A stretch of 64,000 nucleotides of DNA from Phoronis australis (Eukaryota; Phoronida; Phoronidae), in assembly GCA_002633005.1 (NCBI GenBank), contig NMRA01000407.1, positions 165,143 to 229,142 on the forward strand, written 5' to 3'. Below the pieces are notes generated by a model. It saw only the letters and a program-made list of their open reading frames with translations. It had not been told where the DNA came from and searched no databases. This document shows, piece by piece, positions 1 through 12,300 of the stretch; the first letter of the stretch is position 1, and each line of letters starts with the position of its first letter. The position numbers and the translations under genes are program-made.

Positions 1-266
1 GACCAGGATCTAATCCTTTTACTCAAAAGCATTTTTCATTCTACTTTGGTATGAACTTAAGATAAGTGCCTATTATTCTGTGTTCGAGTATTTTGTAGTT
101 TTACGTGGATGATGTTGTAGTCCTATTTTGTACTGGATGACCTCAACATTAAAGCTGTACTTTCGATTTTTTACTCGAGTTTGTATCTAGAAACTAGAGA
201 TGATCAAGCACGAATTTACAGTGGTTTTGAGTTCGTATTAAAGGAAAACGGAAAATGTCTCTTCAC

Positions 267-344
267 CTGAGAAGTTCTCTCTTGTAGTCTTCTAGGAAAT
301 CCTCTTCTCCGTTGTCCACCAACTCTTTAAACAGCGCCCTTTTC
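267..344 (-). CDS. PDE11A-like: PDE11-like exon 14 (left-hand duplicate)
   Basis: Identical to 626-703, including splice sites. It sits in the left half of a 340-360-bp direct duplication whose halves meet at a single N (base 359). Using both copies would insert the same 26 residues twice and break the domain, so only one can be in the mature message. Most likely an unmerged second haplotype rather than a real tandem exon. Confidence 0.85.
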
Positions 345-3300
345 CTAAACAACACAGGNTTTACTCAAAAGCATTTTTCATTCTACTTTGGTATGAACTT
401 AAGATAAGTGCCTATTATTCTGTGTTCGAGTATTTTGTAGTTTTACGTGGATGAGAGTGTAGTCCTATTTTGTACTGGATGACCTCAACATTAAAGCTGT
501 ACTTTCGATTTTTTACTCGAGTTTGTATCTAGAAACTAGAGATGATCAAGCACGAATTTACAGTGGTTTGTATAATCCGTAATCATTGAGTTCGTATTAA
601 AGGAAAACGGAAAATGTCTCTTCACCTGAGAAGTTCTCTCTTGTAGTCTTCTAGGAAATCCTCTTCTCCGTTGTCCACCAACTCTTTAAACAGCGCCCTT
701 TTCCTAAACAACACAGGCGAGTCATGAAGGACAATTTTTCACAAAATATTTTCCATTTTAATAAACCTTTCACTCCTCATACTTGAAAATAGTTCTTAAA
801 AGATTTTGCAGTGGGAAATGACGTCACGCATGGTATGCCTACTATGCGATACCTGTTAATATGTAGTGAAACATACAGATCAATAAAAATATTAAAGGGT
901 CGAGGCAACTCTGGCATAATTCATATTGCTTAGGGAATCCAAAATGAATGAGCGGTCTCATAATTTGAGCTTTAAGCAGTGACAACATTAAAAGCGACAC
1001 AATACGTACTTGAAGTACAGGGCAAGATCTGTGGACAAAATAGCCGATTCTACCATATTTATGCAATTTCGGTATTCATTTGACGGAAGTTCACCAAAAA
1101 TGTTGTTCCCCTCACTGTTCAGGATCATGATGCAGTGGTCAAAGTGGTGGTGCTCCAGTGTTGACGTGCCGTACAATAAGGATAGCGGCGAGTCGCTCCT
1201 GAGAGTGCAGAAAACACGTATCATGACTGGTCAAAGTTTACTCGCGAGTCAAATTGCCTGATTGCACTTGCGTATGTATGACAGCATGAGATTTATTCGC
1301 TGAGTTTTAGGTGTGACAAACGTTTCGTCCTTTCAAATTTATTATAATTGACAAAATTGACAAGGAAAGTTTATTGCTATAACCATTTAAAATGTTCTTA
1401 GGAACGTCAAAAGGCAACGGTGTAAACTATAATATCATGTTAAAAGAACACGGGCCTATACTGGACAAAGATTAAAGATAGATAGGTTAAGGCTTAATGA
1501 ACTGAATAATCATCTGTTTATTATGTTGAACTCTATTCTTTACCAAGCTTTGTAAGATTTAAATAATTTACGAATACTAACTTAGATTGGAAGGCGTTGT
1601 TGGTTCCCCTGTGGTCAAGGTCGTGGCAGAGACAGCCGACCAATAAAGCGAACACTTCCAACTTGGAAAAGTAGCTTTCATATTCTCCTGTCTAGGCACA
1701 AGAATATATTACATTAACACATCTATCTAAAATCACCCCAAACGGTTATCCACAGTATAGATATAAAATTCGTGCGTGTTGTAGCTGATAAATTGTTTTG
1801 ATTAGAATCTTTATCATAGAGGTTTTGAAACTCTTTGGCTAGAAATGTGTGCAACGGCAAAATATGTACTAAAATAACTACCACGTTTTCAAAACAATTT
1901 TGCTGGAGAAAAGATGAAAACGACTACAAAAGTGAAGATGTTTTAGTAAATTACTTACATACAAAATTGAAAACATCATTTGCGCCACGTTGAATGCATG
2001 TCGCCAATTATGGTATATTACAGGACGATAGTTTTTCTTCACGCTGCAAACCCACCGACATAAAACCTGAAAACAACATGAGGTATTCTACGCACGTAAA
2101 ACTGTGTAGCTATAACACTGATTTGATCAGTTAGCAGTCCTGGTCTTATGTTTGATTACGCATGAGTTTCTCATTCAAGAAACATGCAAGCTGATCCGGG
2201 TCGCGGCACCTAATTTTAGGTTACGGGATCGTACCACGACCTAATGGGGGGGGGGTGATTTCGCTCACACGAGGACGCTGCAATGGGGTGATTTCACTCA
2301 CATGGCGACGCTGGGATTCAAAGTTAGATAAAAGTCGGATTTCGCGTCAGCGGCCATGAATTTGACTTGTGTCAGCTTTTTCTGAAAAAAACGTGTACCC
2401 AACTGCAAGGAAATTTTGAATGTCACTGAGCTAAGAAACCTATGCAATTCTTTGGTGTGATATCTTGATGTCATTAAAGCGTGTTGAGTGAAGTCGTTTC
2501 ATGGCTTTATTTAGAGGAAATTTCCGACATTTTAATTATGTCGTTCAACAAATGCATGATGTATTGTTCTCATCTCAGCAGTGTAAACATAGGTTATGAA
2601 ATGAATTCGAGATAGAATATCATACTGGTATTGCTATGTATGTGGGATAACTTATTTATCCAATATGTACGACCTCAATTATATCGCGGCGACATCATGT
2701 TGTCATGCGCTTTGGGTTGTAATTATGACGCCATATATATGCCAAGCGTACCCGCGCCGGTTAAAGCCTAACTTCAACGGAATTTTGTTAGTTTAGATGT
2801 ATTAGGCTAACCATATAGTCCTAGCAAAGACTTAGTAAAATAAGAAAACGAGAGTTCAATCACGCAAGTGTAAGCCCGTCAAATGATAAGTGAAGCTGTC
2901 TTTTCGTGCCATGTTGCGTCACCGCGAGATCCCAGCACGAACAACGAAAGGTTGTATTGAATAGGGGTCTGAATAGAACACCATTGCGTGCGAGTGTTAT
3001 TCGCAGCTGTGGTGATTCTCGAGGTGACGTAGACAAAAGCAAGCTAATACGCCTACCAGTTCGTTACATTTGGCACTAGTGGGCTAAAAGCGATGCTCTT
3101 AATATACTGTAGGAACCAAATTTACATGTGTTACCGTTGAAGATAGGCTTTAAGCGATAAGTTTTTCTGCACTTAAGTAATGAGGTTGAATCAATCAGAA
3201 TTTTTAATTTGTGAAATATGCAATTAAAACAATGAACCGTTCAAAAGTTCGTCGGAAACTTAGAAACAATCCATCCGGGAATATAAAATTTGAAAAATTA

Positions 3301-6300
3301 ACTGTTAAAAGCATACCAAACCCGGATTTGGCCTATTAACAGGTATTGAAAACAACTTACTCATTCAGTTCTCTGAAACAAAATAATGCTCTTTAACACT
3401 GGACATAAGGCCTTAAAAATTTGGAGGAAAGTTTAAAAACTTGCAGTGTACTAAACGGGCAAATGTGACCTACGCTTTACGCGAGTAACACCGCAACTGT
3501 TGGGAAAGACCAACCACCAAGAACCATAGTATGCTAGTTGTGACTCAGAGAGTATGAAAGTTTAATCTTGCTTCTATCACTCACGTGGGACGCCAGTGAT
3601 GCATTAGCAGATGACTGACCGATGGTTGGTTTAAATCACCGAAACAGGTTTTAGAATCCTTATAACTAAGCAGTTGTTTAGCTGTGTGCTTCGATGAATT
3701 TCTAGTCTATTTTCTTAGCTTATGGAGTGGAAATTGTGATAGAATATTTCCTCCGTTGATCGCGGTAAACGGATGGAAAATTTCTTTGGTGAGGTGGCTG
3801 ATTCGTGGAACTAGAGGTCAGGACTGTTTCATGCGCGTTACTTTCACGTGGCTGGGCTGAAGTCGAGGAAACAGTAGATTTGCTGCGGGTTAAGGCTTTA
3901 TTCAATTTCTTTTGCCACGTGATGTCGGCGCTGAAATAGTTTTTTAGAAAGGGTGTTCTTGTGGCCTGTTCATTGTGCTTCCTGATATCATGAGACGTTG
4001 ACATGCAGGTTTGCACAGGCTGTTATTTGTTTTTCGACCCAGTATTATACCTTGTTCGCACATAATTGACGTCATTTTTGAAGGAGTATATAGCCAATAG
4101 GCTGCGCGGCAAACCAAAGCTCAGATTTAGTTCCGTTCGAGGTTAGACGGATATAAAATGGTGCGTTTGTCATCATTTCCCTAGGCCTGTTTTGCCTATG
4201 TTTTTCTATGCTTCAGTGGACAGTTTTGTGGATCCTCTGGAGTAGTTTAACTTCCGTTCCAAAGCTCCGTGTTTTTGGTGTACTTTCGTTGAATTCTACT
4301 ATAGGTATTCGCCGGTGTCTGTCATCCCACGTCAACTCTCTATTGCCGTCACAACTACAGAGTCCGTACATCTTACCCATGCCAAACGATGTCGTATGGA
4401 TTTCGCAAGCTATTAATTAACTTGCGAGATTCATGCGACGGGCGTAAGCGCGTTGCCTGGTTATCACTTATGGGACGCTACTTTGTTGCGTCTTTGTTGG
4501 ATGTAACGATACAGGTCGCACGGACATCGTACCTTGGGTGCCAGTTAGTCGGTAACCATTATCTTTATTACAAGAAAGAAAAACAAAGTGAGCAGTAGAT
4601 ACGCCTATTTACCGATATCTACGCGATGAGCTTGCGCCCTATCGGGGCACGTGGAGGATCACTTCCTATGATTCCTTTCTCCTTTAAATTAATTTCCTCC
4701 GTGTGTGGAGGAAGCATTTCTGCGTTTCTCAGTCCATTTCTTCTTACCGAATTCTTTTAATTGCGTTCGTTTTACTATGAGGGCTTCGCGGAATGAGGCA
4801 AACTGCCTGCATCTCTTAGATGTCGATCGAGTGATCTCCGTGCGCATGTCATTGTACATGTATCTGGCCGGAGTACGCTGTCATCCAATTTGCCTAGTTC
4901 CAGGAAGAAACGTCCCAGGAGACAGTCAAGCTTCTATGTCGCCAATGTTCATTTTTTGCTTCTTGTATCTCTTAGCCATTTATTGAATGTTGCTTCGTCA
5001 CGCTTGTTTTGACGATATAAGTATTTCTTTTGCAGACAATAAGACCCTTAGAATCGCCGTCAGTCACAACAGGGCAATATTTGCTTTGACGTTCGTTCAG
5101 CGATAAACTCATCAAAGTTCATGTTGAATCCTAAGTCAAATATTGCCATCGCGAAAAGCAGGTTTTACGCTAACAGTGAGAGATGGAAAAATCCATCGAG
5201 GACGGCTGTGGATAGATGATTGTGTCCATTGTCTTATTCACACCTATATCAAGGGGATCAACATTTGGTCGGACTTCAAAACCATTTCCCCAGACTTCAA
5301 AACAACTTGCCCAGACTTCAAAACCACTTGCCCAGACTTCATAACCAGGCTGCTGAACTGCGCACCCAAAAAACTGGTTTCCCGGGTACGAAAAAAATAC
5401 TAGATATCGCTGAAATCCTTCGAGACTTTCAAAACGAGTCTCTGAGGAAACCCGGCTGTCGTGTTTTGATCACCAGCAAACTGGTTATAGCACCGGCCAT
5501 TGTGTTTTGTGTCCAACCAACTAGTTTTTGGGCGAGGCCATCGCGTTTTGAGGTTCAGAAAACACGTTTGATAACCGGCCATTTGGTTTTGCAGTCCAGC
5601 CGACCTGTTTTGAAATCCGAGCAAGTTGTTTTGAATTCCCCCTCATAAACGTATGTGTTAAAAAAATAAAAATTATGAAATCGTGGTCTGTTTGTTGCAT
5701 CCGTTTTCTGAAATGTTCAGATTGTTGGTGTCATGTATCCTAGTTGTCAGCCGAGGTTCGCGTTAGTCGCGGGTAAATCGGAACTCGGATTTCTTGCACA
5801 AATAGGCCTGTCTAAAACGGTGCTACTTGTTTTCAGTTGAAAGAAATGGAGTTAAAAGCTGGTGGCAAAGGCATTTAGCAACTGTTCGAACTTTAAACAA
5901 AAACGTTATTCGTCCTCGACAGGCAGGGATAATCTTCGTACGTGAGACGTGACTGGCGGACGACCTGTATCTAACTTAATTGGTCGCAGAACCACACAAA
6001 GGATTAGTTTCTGAAAGTAGCCCCATTTAGCTACCGATGTCCTCACTAACAGTAACGGAGACTTCAAATGACATTTTCATTCTTAAATGTTATATAGGAG
6101 TGATTAATTACAAAGTTCTCGTGAAGCGGTTGCTTATTATTGTACACGTTTTTATGCGTTCGCTTGCGATTGTACCCAGTTTTAAACTTCAGAAACTTGG
6201 CTCGTTTCACGGCACCATGTATTTTATCAACAGATTTGCACAATTCCCGTTGTCGTCAAGAGGATTTTGATCTATGCTGCTTCTGTGCATTAGCAATGTC

Positions 6301-9300
6301 TAAACGACAGTAAATTACTGGTTAATTTGATGTATCGTGTACCACAATTAGAGGTTTTTAACTGCTTGTCTTCTGAAATAGAATTCATTTTAAAAACCTA
6401 TCATAGCATAATCTTACCCAAAGAAATACGATAAAAAGACAAAATAAATNGAAAAAAACAAAGTGAACAGTAGATACGCCTATTTACCGATATCTACGCG
6501 ATGAGCTTGCGCCCTATCGGGGCACGTGGAGGATCACTTCCTATGATTCCTTTCTCCTTTAAATTAATTTCCTCCGTGTATGGAGGAAGCATTTCTGCGT
6601 TTATCAGTCCCTTTCTTCTTACCGAACTCTTTTAATTGCGTTCGTTTTACTATGAGGGCTTCGCGGAATGAGGCAAACTGCCTGCATCTCTTAGATGTCG
6701 ATCGAGTGATCTCCGTGTGCATGTCATTGTATCTGGCTGGTGTACGCTGTCATCCAATTTGCCTAGTTCCAGGAAGAAACGTCCCAGGAGACAGTCAAGC
6801 TTCTATGTCGCCAATGTTCATTTTTTGCTTCTTGTATCTCTTGGCCATTTATTGAATGTTGCTTCGTCACACTTGTTTTGACGATATAAGTATTTCTTTT
6901 GCAGACAATAAGATCCTTAGAATCGCCGTCAGTCACAACAGGAAAATACTTGCTTTGACGTTCGTTCAGCGATAAACTCATCAAAGTTCATGTTGAATCC
7001 TAAGTCAAATATTGCCATCGCGAAAAGCAGGTTTTACGCTAACAGTGAGAGATGGAAAAATCCATCGAGGACGGCTGTGGATAGATGTCCATTGTCTTAT
7101 TCACACCTATATCAAGGGGATCAACATTTGGTCGGACTTCAAAACCATTTCCCCAGACTTCAAAACAATTTGCCCAGACTTCAAAACCACTTGCCCAGAC
7201 TTCATAACCAGGATGCTGAACTGCGCACCCAAAAAACTGGTTTCCCGGGTACGAAAAAAATACTAGACATCGCTGAAATCCTTCGAGACTTTCAAAACGA
7301 GTCTCTGAGGAAACCCGGCTGTCGTGTTTTGATCACCAGCAAACTGGTTATAGCACCGGCCATTGTGTTTTGTGTCCAACCAACTAGTTTTTGGGCGAGG
7401 CCATCGCGTTTTGAAGTTCAGAAAACACGTTTGATAACCGGCCATTTGGTTTTGCAGTCCAGCCGACCTGATTTGAAATCCGAGCAAGTTGTTTTGAATT
7501 CCCCCTCATAAACGTATGTGTTAAAAAATAAAAATTATGAAATCGTGGTCTGTTTGTTGCATCCGTTTTCTGAAATGTTCAGATTGTTTGTGTCATGTAT
7601 CCTAGTTGTCAGCCGAGGTTCGCGTTAGTCGCGGGTAATTCGGAACTCGGATTTCTTGCACAAATAGGCCTGTCTAAAACGGTGCTACTTGTTTTCAGTT
7701 GAAAGAAATGGAGTTAAAAGCTGGTGGCAAAGGCATTTAGCAACTGTTCGAACTTTAAACAAAAACGTTATTCGTCCTCGACAGGCAGGGATAATCTTCG
7801 TACGTGAGACGTGACTGGCGGACGACCTGTATCTAACTTAATTGGTCGCAGAACCACACAAAGGATTAGTTTCTGAAAGTAGCCCCATTTAGCTACCGAT
7901 GTCCTCACTAACAGTAACGGAGACTTCAAATGACATTTTCATTCTTAAATGTTATATGGCAGTGATTAATTACAAAGTTCTCGTGAAGCGGTTGCTTCTT
8001 ATTGTACACGTTTTTATGCGTTCGCTTGCGATTGTACCCAATTTTAAACTTCAGAAACTTGGCTCGTTTCACGGCACGATGTATTTTATCAACGGATTTG
8101 CACAATTCCCGTTGTCGTCAAGAGGATTTTGATCTATGCTGCTTCTGTGCATTAGCAATGTCTATACGACAGTAAATTACTGGTTAATTTGATGTATCGT
8201 GTACCACAATTAGAGGTTTTTAACTGCTTGTCTTCTGAAATAGAATTCATTTTAAAAACCTATCCTAGCATAATCTTACCCAAAGAAATACGATAAAAAG
8301 ACAAAATAAATGCAGTAAATATATAGACGCTGAGGTTAGCCATTAGTGAAATACATAGATGCGTTAGGTTCAGTTCTCTGGTACCCGTTGGTGAACGGTT
8401 TTAGCACAAGTGTACATGTAACCCACTAAACGGAGAACCGTTCCAAGAAAACTGACTTAGCTAAGATAAATCTTAAATTTAAGTCAATTTTAAGATAAAA
8501 CTTCAATTTGTCTTGCGTCTGTTCCAAGGAAGTGATTATAAGTTTGACGTAGGTTTTGGACTAACTTACCGGATGCGGAAGTTTCAAAGTTTGGATGTGT
8601 AGACAAGTCTTAGACTTAAGTAAAAAATGAAGTTAAGTTAGTTTCTTGGAACGTGCTCCAAGGTTATTTACCAAGACCGTCTCGGATTACTCAGCGATAG
8701 AACTCTCACCCTGTTCCGGAAGTAAGAAAGCGCGTTGCTCGTGTTAGAAAGCACAGCACATTTTCGCATGTCATATCGGGCACCGTCGAGGTGTATGGAC
8801 GTTGAAATATTCTTGAATTCGAACGTTTAAAAGTCGTACTGGAACTGAAGAGGTATCTTCAAGAAAGAGGATTTTGTTCGGTTCAAAATTAACCCGACCA
8901 ATTTACTTTATCCACACTTTCCGCATTCTCTCGTCGGTGATCACATCCATTGATGTCGGGAAGACGACGAACTTAACATCGCACATCCACGGATATTTGT
9001 CAAGTTTCCCTAACTTTCCCGCATCGGAGTTGCAGCCCATAACGCAGCTGCAGTAATACTTCGTTAGCTTTGGGAGGACGAATATAGAGTAAATCGTGTA
9101 ACGAATACCACAATACATAGCGCGTGGAACTCCGATGGCGAGAAAACAAGGATACACAAAAAAGTGCTTGACGGATGTCGTGGTGCTGTGGGTAAGTACA
9201 GCGAGATTTGAGTGTTGCTACGTTACGCATGACGGCCTTATTGGCTTGTAAGCTCGTGATGCCGTATAAAAGAGCACGAGAACGCTTACGAGTGACTGCA

Positions 9301-12300
9301 CGAACACAAGGCGTCAGAGGCAACATGACATATCACAGCGTTCTTGACAATTACAGCTTATTTGGACACCTATGTGGAATAATTGATAACTGAAATGTTT
9401 GAAAACTTTTTAGTTTGAGAACCTAGCAGCTTCTGTATAATTGTTCCGCTTTTATTTTGGGTATAAAGTTTGATTGGTGGTAACACCAATTTTAGCAAAA
9501 TTAGACTATTACCAAGAAATACAAGTAGAAGAAAATTTCTAGCATGAAGTTTTCTATTTTGTTTGTAAAAATATGCAAAAACATTAATCGAAATTTCATT
9601 GTCGGTCGCTTATTTCAAACAGGTTTTGAATCTTGGCTCATAAGGGGCTTATCGCGCTGAGAATATAGCTTACTTTCAAGTGCATGTATATGGGGTAGGC
9701 AATATTCTACAGAAAAAAGACATACCACATCTGAAAGAGGTGTATCAGTTGATGGAAAGATTTCCGTGGATAAACCTGTGCTCTCCGTGGATACCGCTGA
9801 ACATCCTTGTATCCGCTGGACGACAGACGATGCGTTAAGACACAATCCAAAAATTTAAAAAATATATTTTTCTGTTGTACGTTATGGGTGGAAGACCGTC
9901 TCCGCCGTCGTTGTTTTTACCAGTGCAATACTGAGGAGTTGTGAGGGAAGTCCGCGGAAAGCCGCCTTTTTAGACATGAAAAGGTGCGTTTGTGGAGGCT
10001 GCGGTAACAGCAACTTGACTGACAACGTCTTTGTGTTCAAATTCCCTAAATACGTAAAAGTTGCTCTGAAATGGCGTCGGTTTCTGCGCCACCCAAAGTG
10101 TGGAATATCAGCCGTGCGGAACATACGATTCAGTCGGGAGCCACACATTGTTCGGCACATTTCAAAGAATCGCGTTTCTACCAAACACAAAAGCGATATA
10201 ACGATGGAAGACTCACCATCTTTATAAGTGTATTTGAAAAATTTTATTAATAACGAACAAATTGATTCCATTCTAGGGCGAGTGATGCCAGGCCCTCGAC
10301 CCCTGCCCAGATCGAGTGCTACGACACGTAGGCTTATGCATTGTTATCATGGGCGGATCCAGGATTTTGAGTTGGGGGGGCAGGGCAGAGTATTAGCCAG
10401 GATTTTGCCTGTCAAACATTGGCACTCCCGAACTGCCCAATGGAATCTTGGAGAATTTTAGGGGGGGCATGGCCCCCTTGGCCCCCCTCTAAATCCGCCA
10501 CTGGTGTTTAGCCAAGTGGCGGATCTAGGATATGACAAGGGGGGCCCAACATTTTGTCTGTAGGCATTTGCGCAAAGCACGATTGTAGATGCGCATAGCA
10601 CCGAATGGGGGAGGAAAATATTTTGATTTTTCCTCTAAGAAACAAGCATTTTCCTTGATTCCTGAAGTATTATCCAAGAAAAAGAAAAAAAACACGAGAA
10701 CGTGTCAAACTGGCAGAACCGCAATTACCACGGTCTCGAACTCACGATCCGGTTGACGGAGAGCGCGTGCTTTACCACCGCACCACCACGGTTTAAGTTG
10801 TGATGCCATACTAAAAGACCTACTTGTTTGTGGTCCAGTGTTTGCGCGCGAAACCTACATCTCTTTGTAATGCTTGTTTCCTGTTTTATATTTTGTGCAC
10901 TCAGCTCATAACAAAATTTGTTGTATTTAAAATAGTCTTCAATTGCCCAAAAGACAAAATCAGATTTTTGTGTTGGCATTAATGACGCGATTGCTTTGGA
11001 AATCGTGTTAAGTTTAAGGTTTGACAAAGAGAGAATTATGAATTTCTGAGTGATTCACTAAGGCTTCGATTAAAATTCACATCTTACCAGCAGCTCCTGT
11101 TTTTTCATCGTTACTCAGAATCCGTTTTCTTTACAAAAATGAAGTAATTTTCTTCATTGCACAGTGGAGTAGACGACGGAAACGGAGTCACAGTGCGCAG
11201 CGCCGCTGCCGGTCGCCTAGGATATCGTGGGAGAGCCAACACTCAGCTATAGTTCCATTCGTTTCAGCTGTATAATGTTAATTGCCGGGATTAATTAATG
11301 AATGAACTCAATATTTCCCTACGCTCTTTCTGTTTTTTGCGGCAGCCAAGAGGGGGGGGGGCGGGCCCCCTGCNNNNNNNNNNNNNGCTCCCCCCCCCCC
11401 CCTAAATCCGCCTATGTAGCCGTGCTCATTGCAGCATGGCAATAGTGAATACGAGTGACCCAGGTTTGCTGCGGCCTTTGTCAGTGATCATAAGTGTCTA
11501 TTTTGTGAATGTTGACCCCTCTGTTCAGTTGGTTGTGGCTCACATATGTCTGCATCATTTCCGTGCAAGTGGGTCGAGTTCATACGGCCTCAACTTAAAG
11601 CCGACGAAAGTTCGCTAAGTGGGAAATCGAATTCATTTTCTGATTCTTCAAGTTCTTGAGTGTGATGCCCGTATCCACTCTCCTCTGTCTCCATAATAAT
11701 TGTCCAGTTCTCGCTCGAAATCGTCCTATGTTCCACCATTCAATTGATTGTCAAGTGACTAAACGTCTTTCACCCATTACATTATTTGGCGGGAAACTTG
11801 GAAATAACTAATTTTTCTTCAAAAATAAAAGGTTCGCGACTATATAAGTGCTTATTTAGTTAGATTTTATGGTATTCATTTCATATTAGCTAAATGAAAC
11901 CTCAAAACCTAAGAAAGTGCATGGTGGGAACTCTTTAAAGACCGATGTCTAGTTTTTGCAATGGCTTTCTTGCTTAGGGATTGGTGACAAGTTTCTTGGC
12001 CAAGCCTCAGTGTTAATTAGGTTGCTACACTTACGCTGTAGTTGACTTGAAATGTTTTTGTAATGCCACTGTCGATAAACATTCTTATTGTTGCCTTCAA
12101 CGTGTCGTCATCGTCCAATTTGAAGTCGTTGAAATCGAACGAGTAGATGTTGAAATAAGCTGCTGTCGGTATCTTTGCGTGCTGTAATGAAAACAAGTTC
12201 ATTTGACAGGCACCGTCTTGACACTGCCCGTCATGTGACAAAGGACGTGTTGAAATGTTTCCTAACGATCAATATTTTAATTGGATATCATATTCCTCAG

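Larger units (their letters stand above)
18..717. repeat. Direct duplication joined by N, carries a PDE exon
   Basis: Bases 18-358 and 360-717 are near-identical. Differences are a short block (atgttg versus agagtg) and about 17 extra bases in the right copy near 570-588. The boundary is one N at 359. The non-coding part is also similar, more distantly, to 36740-36960 upstream in the same gene, so it includes an older dispersed repeat. Confidence 0.9.
10515..11413. mobile_element. GGCGGATC-ended repeat, interrupted by gap
   Basis: Ends are agtggcggatctagg and ccctaaatccgcct, flanked by tagcc on both sides, perhaps a target duplication. It contains a tRNA-like SINE head (10733-10796) and a 13-N gap. 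The termini resemble hAT-type short inverted repeats, but no transposase frame is present. Confidence 0.6.

Noticed and set aside
5262-5345. Regular short repeats that look like a CRISPR array
   Set aside because: No unique spacers; units are directly adjacent, vary, and are mirrored in the opposite arm; the host is a eukaryote.
6990-7511. 173-codon frame, the longest outside the PDE gene
   Set aside because: Runs through the 21-bp-unit array, and the repeat alone explains the lack of stops: a 21-bp period keeps frame. The complementary strand is open too.
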